Positions 19,340 to 29,339 are shown, counted from the stretch's first letter. The stretch is DNA of 64,000 nt from Chryseobacterium sp. POL2 (GCF_011058315.1 NZ_CP049298.1:806001-870000), one strand, 5' to 3'. The notes: generated by a model not told the origin, from the sequence alone. Numbers and translations: made by a program.

Positions 19340-20776
19340 ATGAGCAACCAAAACCAACCCAACAATATACTAGAAAACAAAGATTTTCGGGACTCTGTAG
19401 CCACCGCAACAAAAGACGGAAAGCGCAAATGGGTATTTCCACGAAAACCAAAAGGCAAATACACCAACTACAGAAGTTATACGAGTTATGTTCTTCTTGC
19501 CTTATTTTTAACTGTCCCTTTTTTGAAACTTAATGGCAATCCGTTTTTTAGATTTAATATTTTAGATCGAGAATTTTTTATTTTTGGTCAAGCTTTCTAC
19601 GTTCAAGACTTTTTTATTTTTGGATTGGGCGCAGTAACATCGGTGATTTTTGTAATGGTTTTCACCATTGTTTTTGGTAGAATATTTTGCGGATGGTTGT
19701 GCCCCCAAACCTTGTTTATGGAAATGCTTTTCCGAAAAATTGAATATTGGATTGAAGGCGACCGCAACAAACAAATTAAACTTGATAAACAAGATTGGAA
19801 CGCTGAAAAAATTAGAAAAAAACTCATCAAATGGGGTATTTTCGCTTTTATTTCATTGTTGATTTCGCACGTTATGTTCATGTATATCGTAGGTCCTTCC
19901 GAGGTTTGGAAAATCATGAAAGCTGGTCCGTTGGAATATCCTGTCAACTTCATCGTGATGCTCGTTTTCACGACACTTTTTTATTTCGTTTTTGCGTGGT
20001 TGCGCGAGCAGGTTTGTACACTTATTTGCCCTTACGGAAGGCTTCAAGGCGTGTTAGTTGATAAGCAGACTATTAATGTTTATTACGATTTTAAACGTGG
20101 AGAAAATCGTGCAAAATGGAGAAATGGAGAAGACAGAACAGCAGCTTCAAAAGGCGATTGTATCGACTGTAATCAATGTGTGGTGGTTTGTCCAACAGGA
20201 ATTGACATCCGAAACGGACAACAGCTAGAATGCATCAACTGTACTGCGTGTATTGATGCCTGCGACGAAATCATGCTAAAAGTGGGACTTCCAAAAGGTT
20301 TAATAAGATATGCCACAGAACAGGAAATTGAAACCCAAACCAAGTTTAAATTCACTGCCAGAATGAAGGCGACAGCCATCGCATTATTCGTATTAATTGG
20401 ATTTTTGGGATATTTATTAAACGACAGAGGTCTTATGGAAGCCAAGTTTCTAAAAGTCCCAGGCTCTAGTTTTATCATTCAGAATAATGAAATCCGAAAT
20501 TCTTTTACCTACACGATTATCAATAAATCCAACGGAGATTTAAAATTAAATTTTAAAGTTTTAAGCTCCCAAGATGCTAAGATTAATTTGTATGAAAAAT
20601 CTCCAATTCTGTTAAAGAAAAACGAGATTAAAAAAGGTGATTTACAAGTTGTTTTTCCAGAAAATGAGATGAAACTTAGCAAACAAGAAATTGAAATTGG
20701 CGTTTTTGACCAAAACGGAACAATGATAACGTCCTACAAAACCATATTTGAAGGGCCTTTCAAATTAGTTTTGTAA
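19340..20776 (+). CDS. ccoG: Cytochrome c oxidase accessory protein CcoG
   Basis: A 478-residue membrane ferredoxin-type protein. It has five transmembrane segments, the FGRIFCGWLCPQT motif shared with NapH-type proteins, and two [4Fe-4S] clusters (CIDCNQCVVVCPTG and CINCTACIDACDEIM). A C-terminal Ig-like FixG domain follows the last helix. CcoG is a cupric reductase needed for copper delivery during cbb3 oxidase assembly. Here it lies behind the divergent oxidase operon rather than in a standard ccoNOPG cluster, though separated by ~345 bases. Confidence 0.96.
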   Translation: MSNQNQPNNILENKDFRDSVATATKDGKRKWVFPRKPKGKYTNYRSYTSYVLLALFLTVPFLKLNGNPFFRFNILDREFFIFGQAFYVQDFFIFGLGAVTSVIFVMVFTIVFGRIFCGWLCPQTLFMEMLFRKIEYWIEGDRNKQIKLDKQDWNAEKIRKKLIKWGIFAFISLLISHVMFMYIVGPSEVWKIMKAGPLEYPVNFIVMLVFTTLFYFVFAWLREQVCTLICPYGRLQGVLVDKQTINVYYDFKRGENRAKWRNGEDRTAASKGDCIDCNQCVVVCPTGIDIRNGQQLECINCTACIDACDEIMLKVGLPKGLIRYATEQEIETQTKFKFTARMKATAIALFVLIGFLGYLLNDRGLMEAKFLKVPGSSFIIQNNEIRNSFTYTIINKSNGDLKLNFKVLSSQDAKINLYEKSPILLKKNEIKKGDLQVVFPENEMKLSKQEIEIGVFDQNGTMITSYKTIFEGPFKLVL

Positions 20777-20782
20777 CAAAAA

Positions 20783-21667
20783 TTAATGCTTCCGATTTAG
20801 CATTAAAAATTCGGAAGGTGTAAGTCCAGTTTGTTTTTTAAAAAATCTGGTGAAGTACGGATATTCTGAAAAACCTAGACGAAATGCAATATCCACGAGG
20901 CTTTCATCCAAATACACCAACATACGTTTGGCTTCCAAAATTGTTCTTTTTGAAATAATTTCGGAAGCTTTAACGCCCAAGACAGATTGCGAAATTCGGT
21001 TCAAATGTTTCGTAGAAATTTGTAATTGATCCGCATAAAACTGAACTGTTTTTTCGGAAATAAAATGTTGTTCCACCAGATTTTCAAAATCATGGAGCCT
21101 TGTGAGATACGAAAGCGAGCTTTGTCTTGAGAATGTTTTTTCTTGCTCTAAAAATAATCGTGAAGACCTAATCAAAACACTGGAAACCAAATTCCGAATC
21201 ATGTGGTTTTTTAAAATTTTAGTGTCCTGATGTTCTCTCCAAATGGCTTCAAAATAATGCTTCATTTCTGAAAAATCAGTATCGGAAATTTGCAATAATC
21301 TCGGAAAACCAATCGATCCGAAAAACGGAAAATCTTTCGCTTTAAGATCTGCAAAATACAAATCGAAAAAAGACTGCGAAAAAAAGAAAATATAACCTTC
21401 TATATCTACCGACAATTGCCAACTGTGCACTTGGCCTGGCGACATGAAAAAAAGACTGCCCGACTTCACGTCATACGTATTAAAATCGATATCATGACTG
21501 CCCGAACCTTGGGTAAAATAAACCACCAAATAAAAGTTGTGGCGATGCGCTCGTTCAATATGTTTATGACTTTCTTTAAGATGATTCTGCAAGGTGTTAC
21601 AATAGAACTCGATGTTGGAATCTAGCTGCTGAAATTGGTCAATATGAAGAACCGTAATAGGATTCAT
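20783..21667 (-). CDS. AraC-family transcriptional regulator
   Basis: A 294-residue regulator. The N-terminal cupin sensor has the family pattern RAHRHNFYLVVYFTQGSGSHDIDF and SGSLFFMSPGQVHSWQL; the C-terminal double HTH is intact (VQFYADQLQISTKHLNRISQSVLG, then LVDIAFRLGFSEYPYFTRFFKKQTGLTPSEF). Its ATG overlaps the stop of the M28 peptidase gene upstream by one base, so the two are co-transcribed. It is not evident what it senses. Confidence 0.92.
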   Translation of the reverse strand: MNPITVLHIDQFQQLDSNIEFYCNTLQNHLKESHKHIERAHRHNFYLVVYFTQGSGSHDIDFNTYDVKSGSLFFMSPGQVHSWQLSVDIEGYIFFFSQSFFDLYFADLKAKDFPFFGSIGFPRLLQISDTDFSEMKHYFEAIWREHQDTKILKNHMIRNLVSSVLIRSSRLFLEQEKTFSRQSSLSYLTRLHDFENLVEQHFISEKTVQFYADQLQISTKHLNRISQSVLGVKASEIISKRTILEAKRMLVYLDESLVDIAFRLGFSEYPYFTRFFKKQTGLTPSEFLMLNRKH

Positions 21668-22614
21668 TATTTGTTTTGGTCGGTATTTCTAAACGGCATT
21701 TCATGTTGTTTAAAACTACTTTCAATAACCGCTTTTTCTAAATTTAAAATATTTTTCAACGAAGCATAATCTACTTTTTCAGCATCATCTGTCGGTTTAT
21801 GATAATCGTCGTGTCCGCCTGTATGAAAAAACAACACAGGAATTTCTTTCTCATAAAATGAGGTTTGGTCCGAGCCGCCTCTACCCTCGTAGCCCGTATA
21901 AAATTTTACAAAATTTTCTGGCTGAATTTCTTTAAAAATCGTTTCGAAAGCAGGCGAAGTCCCATAACCAATAATGGAAACGCCGGTTTCTTTGTTCAGT
22001 CTGCCAATCATATCCATATTCAGCATCCACTGAATTTTGCTTAAATCATAAGTCGGATTGTTCACAAAATAGCGCGAACCTACCAAGCCCAATTCCTCGG
22101 CACCAAAAGCGATGAACAAAAAATTAACAGGCTCTTTTTCTTTGTTTTGAGAATAAATACGCGCCAATTCTAATAAGCCAGCCACGCCAGAAGCATTATC
22201 ATCCGCACCATTATGAATAATTCCGTAGCTATTTTCTGCGCGGGAACTGCCTTGTTTTCCTTCGCCGATATGATCGTAATGTGCGCCAATAACGATGGTT
22301 TTCTCAGCATTGTTATTCAAAAAGCCAATCACATTTCTCGCCTCACGAATGCTGTCTGTTACTTTTACTTTTCGAACTTTTGCTTTAAAATCTTGATAAA
22401 AACCATCCGTTCCTAAAGCGTCTAATTGGTATTTTTTGAAATGTTTAGCAATATATTTTGCAGCTTTTTTATTTTGTTTGCTACCTGTTCCGCGACCTTT
22501 CATAGCATCGTCAGCAAGATAATAAATGTGTTTTTCTAAATTTTTAATTTCTACTTCTTGTGCGTTGGCTTGCAATCCCAAAAGGATAAAAATACTTAGA
22601 ATGGCTGTTCTCAT
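21667..22614 (-). CDS. Secreted M28-family zinc aminopeptidase
   Basis: A 315-residue peptidase with signal peptide MRTAILSIFILLGLQANAQ. The zinc ligands of M28 enzymes are visible: His in GAHYDHIGEG, Asp in NGADDNASG, the Glu-Glu of AFGAEELGLVGS (catalytic and metal), Asp in NMDMIGR and His in DDYHKPTDD. It should remove N-terminal residues from peptides in the periplasm. It is cotranscribed with the downstream AraC regulator gene. Confidence 0.95.
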   Translation of the reverse strand: MRTAILSIFILLGLQANAQEVEIKNLEKHIYYLADDAMKGRGTGSKQNKKAAKYIAKHFKKYQLDALGTDGFYQDFKAKVRKVKVTDSIREARNVIGFLNNNAEKTIVIGAHYDHIGEGKQGSSRAENSYGIIHNGADDNASGVAGLLELARIYSQNKEKEPVNFLFIAFGAEELGLVGSRYFVNNPTYDLSKIQWMLNMDMIGRLNKETGVSIIGYGTSPAFETIFKEIQPENFVKFYTGYEGRGGSDQTSFYEKEIPVLFFHTGGHDDYHKPTDDAEKVDYASLKNILNLEKAVIESSFKQHEMPFRNTDQNK

Positions 22615-22843
22615 GCCAACAAAATTAACGAAAAGTCATTAGAATTCGCTTTATAAAATTTTACATTAGGAAAAAAGAAAGTGAAACATAAACCATTGAA
22701 TGATATTTATTTAAAACAAATCACATTTAATTATTTTACACATTAAAATAAGACATAATATTTAACTTATTGACAATTAATAAAGCAATTAAATAACTTT
22801 AATTTAAATTAAGGCATGATATATGTATTAAAATGCATAATAA

Positions 22844-23032
<189 letters not shown>

Positions 23033-23039
23033 AAAACAT

Positions 23040-23061
23040 AAAACCTCCTTAGCGAGGTTTT
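23040..23061 (+). terminator. Terminator of the small membrane protein gene
   Basis: Arms AAAACCTC and GAGGTTTT with a 6-base loop, followed by a T tract. Confidence 0.88.
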
Positions 23062-23162
23062 TTTTATCGCATTTCATCATTTTTAATTCTTAAAAACGAT
23101 GCTTCTTTTTAAAACATTAATTTCAAAATAAAACGAAGAAAGCGTTTCTCTAAAAAACCTCG

Positions 23163-23170
23163 TATTTTTG
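23163..23170 (+). promoter_or_regulatory. -7 box of the radical SAM gene
   Basis: TATTTTTG fits TAnnTTTG and ends 17 bases before the TTG start of the radical SAM gene, which supports that non-ATG start by leaving a short leader. Confidence 0.5.
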
Positions 23171-23187
23171 CAGCAAATAAAAAAACC

Positions 23188-25383
23188 TTGCAAACCGATT
23201 TACTTTTAATTACGCCTCCTTTTACGCAACTCAACACACCATATCCCGGAACGGTCTATTTAAAGGGGTTTCTGAATACTTTGTCCTACCAAATATTTCA
23301 GTCGGATTTGGGATTGGATGTCATTTTAAAGCTATTTTCCAAGCAAGGTTTAACGGATTTATTTGAGTTTATTGAGCATCAAAATGTAGAATTGGGCGAA
23401 AATGCTCAACGCATGTTGATATTGAAAGACGATTATATTTCCAGCATTGATCCCGTTATTCACTTTCTGCAAGGCAAAAATTCAACGTTGGCGGATTCTA
23501 TTGTTCAAGATGGATATTTGCCCGAGGCTTCAAGATTTTCTCAATTGGAGGATTTGGATTGGGCTTTTGGAGCGATGTCTTTTCAGGATAAAGCCAAGCA
23601 TTTTGCCACTTTATATTTAGAAGATTTATCGGATTTAATTATTGAAGCTGTAGACGAAAATTTCGGTTTTAGTCGATATGCAGAACGTTTGGGAAGATCA
23701 GCCCATTCTTTTGATGAGTTGTACAATGAACTTCAAAATAAACCCACTTATATTGATAAAATCACGCTTTCCGAATTAGAAAAACTGATTCAGAAAACGC
23801 AACCCAAAATCATTGGATTTTCCGTGCCTTTTCCTGGAAATTTGTATTCGGCTTTTCGTTGTGCGCAATACATAAAAACCAATTATCCCAACATAAAAAT
23901 CAGCATGGGCGGAGGTTTCCCGAATACAGAATTGCGTTCTTTGAGCGATGTTCGCGTGTTTGAATTCTTTGATTTCATTATGTTGGATGATGGCGAAGCA
24001 CCAACGGAACAGCTCCTAAAATTCATCTATAACGAAGCCGAAATTTCAGATTTAAAAAGAACATTTATCCTTCAAAATAATGAAGTAATTTACATCAACA
24101 ATCCTGAAATTCGGGATTATAAATTCTCAGAAGTTGGAACGCCCGATTATTCGGATTTAAGATTGAATGAATACATTTCTGTGATTGAAGTGGTGAATCC
24201 GATGCACCGACTTTGGAGCGATGGCCGTTGGAATAAACTGACGATGGCGCACGGTTGCTATTGGGGAAAATGTACGTTTTGCGACATTTCTTTAGATTAT
24301 ATTAAAATTTACGAACCTATTGTTGCTCAACAAATTGTTGACAGAATGGAGGAACTGATAAAAACCACTCAAAATACAGGTTTTCATTTTGTGGATGAAG
24401 CCGCTCCACCTGCTTTGATGCGTGAAGTAGCCTTGGAAATTCTCCGCCGAAAACTCACCGTAACTTGGTGGACGAATATTCGTTTTGAGAAAAGTTTCAC
24501 CTATGATTTGTGTAGATTGTTGAAAGCTTCGGGTTGTATTGCGGTTTCTGGAGGTTTGGAAGTGGCTTCGGACCGATTGTTAAAACTCATTGACAAAGGT
24601 GTAACCGTGGATCAGGTAGCGATTGTAAACCGAAATTTCACCGAAGCTGGCATTATGATTCACGCCTATTTGATGTACGGATTTCCGACACAAACTACCC
24701 AAGAAACTATTGATAGTTTAGAAATGGTTCGTCAGTTATTTGAAATCGGGATTTTGCAATCTGGTTTTTGGCATCAATTTGCGATGACGGCTCACAGTCC
24801 GGTGGGTATGAATCCCCATTATTACAAAGTCATCAATCACAGTACAGAACTAGGAACTTTTGCAAATAATGATATGCTGCACGAGGAAAAATCAGGCTTA
24901 GATCATACGCAATTTTCGTTTGGTTTGAAGAAATCTTTGTTCAATTATTTGCATGGTGTAGGATTTGAACTGCCTTTGCAGGAATGGTTTGATTTTAAAA
25001 TTCCAAGAACAACGATTCCGAAATTTTATATTGAAGATGTTTTAAATAATGAGACTTTTTCTGGTCACAAACCCAATCAGAAAGTCGTTTGGCTGGGTGG
25101 AATTCCGCAATTGAACATCACCACAAAAACCAAAAAAGGCATCATTTACGAAAATGCAATGTTAAGCATTCATACCAAACAAGATGCTGTGGAAATCCGT
25201 ATGGAGAAAGAAATTGCAGAATGGTTGATTAACTTCATCCAACTTTTAAACGAAAGTCCAAAAGCATTGACTTATCAACAGATGAAAACTCATTTTGAAG
25301 AAGCTTTGGAAATAAATTTTGATGTTTTTATAGCATCAAAACCTGCAGAAAAATTGAAGGAGATTGCATTGCTTTTTGTTTAA
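23188..25383 (+). CDS. B12-binding-domain radical SAM protein
   Basis: A 731-residue protein starting at TTG, since the B12-like domain begins at once (DLLLITPPFTQLNTPYPGT) and no ATG is near. The cobalamin-type Rossmann region includes IIGFSVPFPGNLYSAF and ISMGGGFPNTELRSL. The radical SAM core has CYWGKCTFC, a CX4CX2C spacing rather than the usual CX3CX2C, seen in a subset of this family. Downstream motifs include SGGLEVASDRLLKLIDKG and HAYLMYGFPTQT. It probably methylates or rearranges an unknown substrate. It is a single-gene unit. Confidence 0.9.
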   Translation: MQTDLLLITPPFTQLNTPYPGTVYLKGFLNTLSYQIFQSDLGLDVILKLFSKQGLTDLFEFIEHQNVELGENAQRMLILKDDYISSIDPVIHFLQGKNSTLADSIVQDGYLPEASRFSQLEDLDWAFGAMSFQDKAKHFATLYLEDLSDLIIEAVDENFGFSRYAERLGRSAHSFDELYNELQNKPTYIDKITLSELEKLIQKTQPKIIGFSVPFPGNLYSAFRCAQYIKTNYPNIKISMGGGFPNTELRSLSDVRVFEFFDFIMLDDGEAPTEQLLKFIYNEAEISDLKRTFILQNNEVIYINNPEIRDYKFSEVGTPDYSDLRLNEYISVIEVVNPMHRLWSDGRWNKLTMAHGCYWGKCTFCDISLDYIKIYEPIVAQQIVDRMEELIKTTQNTGFHFVDEAAPPALMREVALEILRRKLTVTWWTNIRFEKSFTYDLCRLLKASGCIAVSGGLEVASDRLLKLIDKGVTVDQVAIVNRNFTEAGIMIHAYLMYGFPTQTTQETIDSLEMVRQLFEIGILQSGFWHQFAMTAHSPVGMNPHYYKVINHSTELGTFANNDMLHEEKSGLDHTQFSFGLKKSLFNYLHGVGFELPLQEWFDFKIPRTTIPKFYIEDVLNNETFSGHKPNQKVVWLGGIPQLNITTKTKKGIIYENAMLSIHTKQDAVEIRMEKEIAEWLINFIQLLNESPKALTYQQMKTHFEEALEINFDVFIASKPAEKLKEIALLFV

Positions 25384-25500
25384 TTTTATTATCCGTTTTT
25401 AATCGCAATTCTGAGTTTTAACTCAAAGTCGCAAAGGATTTTAAAAAGCAAACTGTTATTAAGTTCGCAAAGGATTTTGATTATAAAAATTGAGAATTTG

Positions 25501-26718
25501 TTATTCTAAATTTTCAACTTTTGAATTGAATAAAATCATTAGAATTCCCATTGAAATAAAACCTGAAACCAATAACAGTCCATATTTTGCAAAAGAAAAA
25601 GGAATATAAATAACAGAAAAAAGACTTGATAATATTAAAATAATTTCATTAGAAATAACCCCGAAAACTAAAATATAAAGTCCAAACTTAAAGAATTTTC
25701 TATCTTTATTTTCCTGAAACTCCCCTATTTTCCAAATTAAAAATAGACTTACGCCTACTAATAAAACCAGATGCAAATAGGCAATTACGATATTAATATT
25801 GTTAAATGCCAAAACGCCAATTTCTGGAATGGCAGAAAGTCCTTGTAATACAAATTTTAACAAAAAAGTGATTCCTACAATTTTTAAAAGAAGTTTACTC
25901 TCAGTTTTCATAGTTGCAGAAATATTTTTCCATTGTTGCACTACGATTTTGTGAATTTTTACAGCGCCAAAAAGTTGAATAATTCCCACTATTCCCATTG
26001 GTAAGAACCAATTCTGTGCAGATTTCATCCATAATACAGAGAGTCCGTATCCTAAAAAAGTTCCTAAAAAAAGAAGAATAAAAGTAATTTTGTTGTCTCT
26101 TTTAGAAATTGTAAAGCCATATTTCCGAAGGCTTATCCATACAATTCCAATGCAAGAAAAAAGGAAAAAACCGTTGTATTGATAATGCAAATAGAAATAA
26201 CCAGAAGCTCTATAAATTTCTTCAAACGCTTCTTTTTGGGACGAAAAATACGCAAGACCAAAAATCCCGATGGCAGAAAAAACCGCAAAAAATGCTGCAT
26301 ATTTTAACCAAATAATTGCAGGATCTTTAATGGTTTTAGTATCCTTCCATACAAATAAACAATACGCAAAGCCCGTAAACAAAGCAATTGCGGAAAAAAC
26401 GATAGACAACCAATAATATCCACCGTATAAAAACGAAAACAACATTCCGTAGGAACCAATTTGATTAGATATCATTAAAATTTGATATTTAATCTTGTTG
26501 AAATCAGGTTTATTCTTTTGGATATAATTGGCAACAAAAATGTAAATACACGAGGAAACCCAGCCGTAAAAAGCAAAATGCGAATGCGATTCCTGCATAA
26601 ATTTATGTGTAAAACCCGGAAGAGAAAACACCAAATTATACCTCATTAAAGTTCCTAAAAGCGAAACTAAAAAGAAGTTAAAAAGACTTATTCTAATCCA
26701 AAACTTTAGATTTAACAT
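25501..26718 (-). CDS. Orphan haem-copper-oxidase-like 12-helix membrane protein
   Basis: A 405-residue polytopic protein with about 12 transmembrane helices. Conserved-looking histidines sit in helices: QESHSHFAFYGWVSS near residue 45, GYFYLHYQYNGFFLF near 180 and IVIAYLHLVLLVG near 310. The first resembles the haem-binding helix of C-family oxidases and NorB (AHSHxxxYG). It lacks the HH pair of a CuB site, so it is not a complete oxidase; a haem-binding sensor or NnrS-like protein is possible. No partner genes are adjacent. Confidence 0.6.
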   Translation of the reverse strand: MLNLKFWIRISLFNFFLVSLLGTLMRYNLVFSLPGFTHKFMQESHSHFAFYGWVSSCIYIFVANYIQKNKPDFNKIKYQILMISNQIGSYGMLFSFLYGGYYWLSIVFSAIALFTGFAYCLFVWKDTKTIKDPAIIWLKYAAFFAVFSAIGIFGLAYFSSQKEAFEEIYRASGYFYLHYQYNGFFLFSCIGIVWISLRKYGFTISKRDNKITFILLFLGTFLGYGLSVLWMKSAQNWFLPMGIVGIIQLFGAVKIHKIVVQQWKNISATMKTESKLLLKIVGITFLLKFVLQGLSAIPEIGVLAFNNINIVIAYLHLVLLVGVSLFLIWKIGEFQENKDRKFFKFGLYILVFGVISNEIILILSSLFSVIYIPFSFAKYGLLLVSGFISMGILMILFNSKVENLE

Positions 26719-26925
26719 CGGCTTATTGTATTTCTGTTCTCAAGAGCATGTTATTATTCAGCAAATATAAAAACTAAATGCCGAATAAAAGAGTTAAAAG
26801 TCTTTTATTCAATTGATAATTATCAGTCCTTAAATCTTTTAAAAATCTTGTTTTGGAAATGGATTTTGTAGTTTTTATGAATTAGAAATTTGAAGTCATA
26901 TTTTTTTTCCTTCTAATTAAATTAA

Positions 26926-27381
26926 CCTATTTCTAAGATTTATCATGAAGGAGATGATCCTAGCTATACCTATTACGATGGTAAAACCAACGGAAGCATC
27001 GAAATTCCAACGGAGAATATATCAAAAGAAGTTGGAGATTATTTCATTGTAATTTTCACCAATGATTCTTACAGCGAAGTTTCTAAGCGTGTCCAGTTCG
27101 AAATGTATGATAGCACCTTAGGAACTGCAGCACCAGATGCCCATAACAACGAGCTACAAGTCTATCTAATCCTGCAAAACAAGGTGAAAAAAACCGTCTT
27201 AAAATCAAAATATCCGATTGACCAAATTGATATTTATGACATGACAGGAAGTTTATTCTATACCTCAAAAAATATTCATGCCCTCAACTACTCTATCATT
27301 AATCAAAGTCTTCCAAAAGGGACTTATATTATGAAAGTACATTCTAACAAACTTTATACTTTAAAAATGATTATTAAATAA
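26926..27381 (+). pseudogene. 5'-truncated remnant of a secreted protein with a T9SS-like C-terminus
   Basis: The frame opens after a stop at 26923 without a start codon or signal peptide. It encodes an Ig-like strand pattern (YYDGKTNGSIEIP, EVGDYFIVIFTNDSYSEVS) typical of the C-terminal domain of secreted flavobacterial hydrolases, then a sorting-type tail (IDIYDMTGSLFYTSKNIHA, LPKGTYIMKVHSNKLY). About 150 residues remain; the catalytic part is absent. An internal ATG at 27103 exists but would yield only the tail. Confidence 0.7.
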
Positions 27382-27541
27382 TTGTTTGCAGAGTGCAATT
27401 AATACAAACGGCAGGATTCTTCTCGTTGTTTTTTTTATTTTTTTTAAAATTTAGAACTTCTAAAAACCTAGACATTATTTACAAAACATCTTATATAAAA
27501 ACTTGAAATTTACACTAAGCTCAATATGCATAAAAAAGCTG

Positions 27542-27549
27542 TAAATTTG
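27542..27549 (+). promoter_or_regulatory. -7 box abutting the mnmE start
   Basis: TAAATTTG fits TAnnTTTG and ends only 4 bases before the mnmE ATG at 27554. If it is used, transcription would begin at or beside the ATG, giving a nearly leaderless mRNA. Confidence 0.45.
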
Positions 27550-27553
27550 CGAC

Positions 27554-28939
27554 ATGAATCAGGACACAATTTGCGCTTTAGCCACTGCCAATGGAATGGG
27601 CGCCATCGGGATCATTAGGATTTCTGGAGAAAAATCTTTTGAAATCGTTAATAAAGTTTTTGAAGGTAAAAATCTGGAAAAAGTGGCCTCTCATACTGTA
27701 CATTATGGGTTTGTTAAAGATGAAACCGAAACGATTGATGAAGTTATGGTTTCGGTTTTTCATGCACCGAAGACTTTTACTACAGAGCATTCGGTGGAAA
27801 TTTCTTTTCATGGCTCACCGCATATTGGGGCAAAAATCCTAGAAGTGTTGATAAAAAATGGTGCAAGAATGGCGAAAGCTGGGGAGTTCACCATGCGTGC
27901 ATTTATGAATGGCAGAATAGATCTTTCCCAAGCCGAATCTATTGCTGATTTGATTGCTTCTGAAAATGAAGCGTCACGAAAAGTAGCTTTGAACCAATTA
28001 AAAGGTGGAATTACACAGGAAATTTCGGTACTGAGAAATGATTTGCTGAACTTCACTTCTCTTATTGAACTCGAACTCGATTTTGCTGAAGAAGACGTGG
28101 AATTTGCTGATAGAACCGCTTTGGTAGGTTTGATAAAGAAGATTCAGATGAAATTAAAATCCTTAATTGATAGTTTCCAATACGGAAATGCCATCAAAAA
28201 CGGAACCGCCGTTGCCATTATCGGGAAACCTAATGCCGGGAAATCTACCCTACTGAATGCATTGTTGAAAGAAGAACGTGCGATTGTGAGCAATATTGCG
28301 GGAACGACAAGAGATACCATCGAGGAAATTCTGCATATTAAAGGACATGCCTTCCGATTGATTGATACCGCGGGACTTCGTGAAACGGAGGACGAAATAG
28401 AAGCGATAGGTGTAAAAAAAGCCAAAGAAAAGGTGGAACAAGCGGAGGTTTTGGTGTATTTGGTGGATGCTGCAACTATAGATTTTAGCGAAGATTTCGA
28501 CATGCTGAAAAGCCTCATTCGAAAAGATTTAGAAGTAATTGTTTGCGCAACGAAGATTGACGAGGTTAGCCCTTCGGTTTACGAGAGTATGGAATCCGCG
28601 TTCCGAAATGAAATTGATTTCCCATTTAATTTCATTACCATATCTGCGGTTGAAAACCAAAACATTCAAGATTTAAAGAATGATTTATCCTCCTATGTTG
28701 AAAGTTTGAAAGCCCAAGAAGGCGGTGTAGTGATTACTAATCAACGTCACTATGCAGCTTTGCAGAACTCTTTGGAATCGGTAACGCGTGTGGAAGAAGC
28801 TGTTTCTCATCAAATCACTACCGAACTGCTCGCCTACGAATTGAGAAATGCTTTGGAACAATTGGGTGAAATCTCTGGTGAGTTTACTAACGATGAAGTT
28901 TTAGGCAATATTTTTAGTAAGTTTTGTATCGGGAAGTAA
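27554..28939 (+). CDS. mnmE: tRNA modification GTPase MnmE
   Basis: A 461-residue protein of full family length. The N-terminal formyl-THF-binding domain starts DTICALATANGMGAIGIIRISG; the helical domain holds the G domain with P-loop GKPNAGKSTLLNALL, switch NIAGTTRDTIEE, G3 DTAGLRET and G4-like ATKID. It ends with the invariant FCIGK. With MnmG it installs the cmnm5/nm5 group at U34 of tRNAs. Single gene. Confidence 0.99.
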   Translation: MNQDTICALATANGMGAIGIIRISGEKSFEIVNKVFEGKNLEKVASHTVHYGFVKDETETIDEVMVSVFHAPKTFTTEHSVEISFHGSPHIGAKILEVLIKNGARMAKAGEFTMRAFMNGRIDLSQAESIADLIASENEASRKVALNQLKGGITQEISVLRNDLLNFTSLIELELDFAEEDVEFADRTALVGLIKKIQMKLKSLIDSFQYGNAIKNGTAVAIIGKPNAGKSTLLNALLKEERAIVSNIAGTTRDTIEEILHIKGHAFRLIDTAGLRETEDEIEAIGVKKAKEKVEQAEVLVYLVDAATIDFSEDFDMLKSLIRKDLEVIVCATKIDEVSPSVYESMESAFRNEIDFPFNFITISAVENQNIQDLKNDLSSYVESLKAQEGGVVITNQRHYAALQNSLESVTRVEEAVSHQITTELLAYELRNALEQLGEISGEFTNDEVLGNIFSKFCIGK

Positions 28940-28963
28940 TTATATCCGCCAAATGATGATTTA

Positions 28964-29152
28964 TTACATATAAAGCGCATGTTTTGTAATATTTTTACTA
29001 TTTATCCTAACAACAGTGTTGCTGTTAGGGTTGAGCCATGGGTAATTGTGTCTGATTATTGATGAGCCGAAAACATTTGCTTTTACCTTCTTAGTGGACT
29101 CTTGTACTATTACTTTTATTATTGAGTCTCCTTTTTTCGGTTTTGGTTTCAT
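28964..29152 (-). CDS. Small basic protein of unknown function (tentative)
   Basis: A 62-residue frame from an ATG (MKPKPKKGDSIIKVIVQEST; later FGSSIIRHNYPWLNPNSNTV). Composition is protein-like and Lys/Asn-rich, but I recognise no family. It follows the 11-base repeats on the same strand as the sigma/dCas12f operon, so it could be the distal gene of that transcript or a target. A hairpin (29006-29029) lies within its coding span. Confidence 0.35.
   Translation of the reverse strand: MKPKPKKGDSIIKVIVQESTKKVKANVFGSSIIRHNYPWLNPNSNTVVRINSKNITKHALYM
29006..29029. repeat. Hairpin-forming inverted repeat
   Basis: Arms CCTAACA and TGTTAGG enclose a 10-base centre that can pair further. No T tract follows on either strand, so it is not a typical terminator. 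Confidence 0.5.
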
Positions 29153-29159
29153 GAATTAT

Positions 29160-29203
29160 CCATACACCATCCATACATTCTCCATACACTATTTATACAC
29201 TAC
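29160..29203. repeat. Four 11-base direct repeats downstream of the dCas12f locus
   Basis: Plus-strand units CCATACACCAT, CCATACATTCT, CCATACACTAT and TTATACACTAC follow one another without gaps. The period is about one helical turn, so a protein could bind one face of the DNA. They lie between the putative guide RNA and the small basic ORF. Confidence 0.75.
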
Positions 29204-29339
29204 CCGTAAATTAATAATGAAGTAATTTTTAATGTAATAATGTAAGAAACTAATGATGTTACAAAGGGAAGGAATTTTTGGCCCGTGAAATTCAGAAATG
29301 TGTTCCATAGTCCACCAGGCACTCCTTTAATCTTATCTG

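Noticed and set aside
25415-25490. Short direct repeat TCGCAAAGGATTTT (two copies)
   Set aside because: Too short and isolated to assign; possibly a remnant of a dispersed repeat.
27083-27268. Minus-strand frame opposite the T9SS remnant
   Set aside because: Shadow of the coherent plus-strand remnant frame.
29160-29203. CRISPR array
   Set aside because: Units are only 11 bases with no spacers; no other repeat-spacer pattern was seen in the window.
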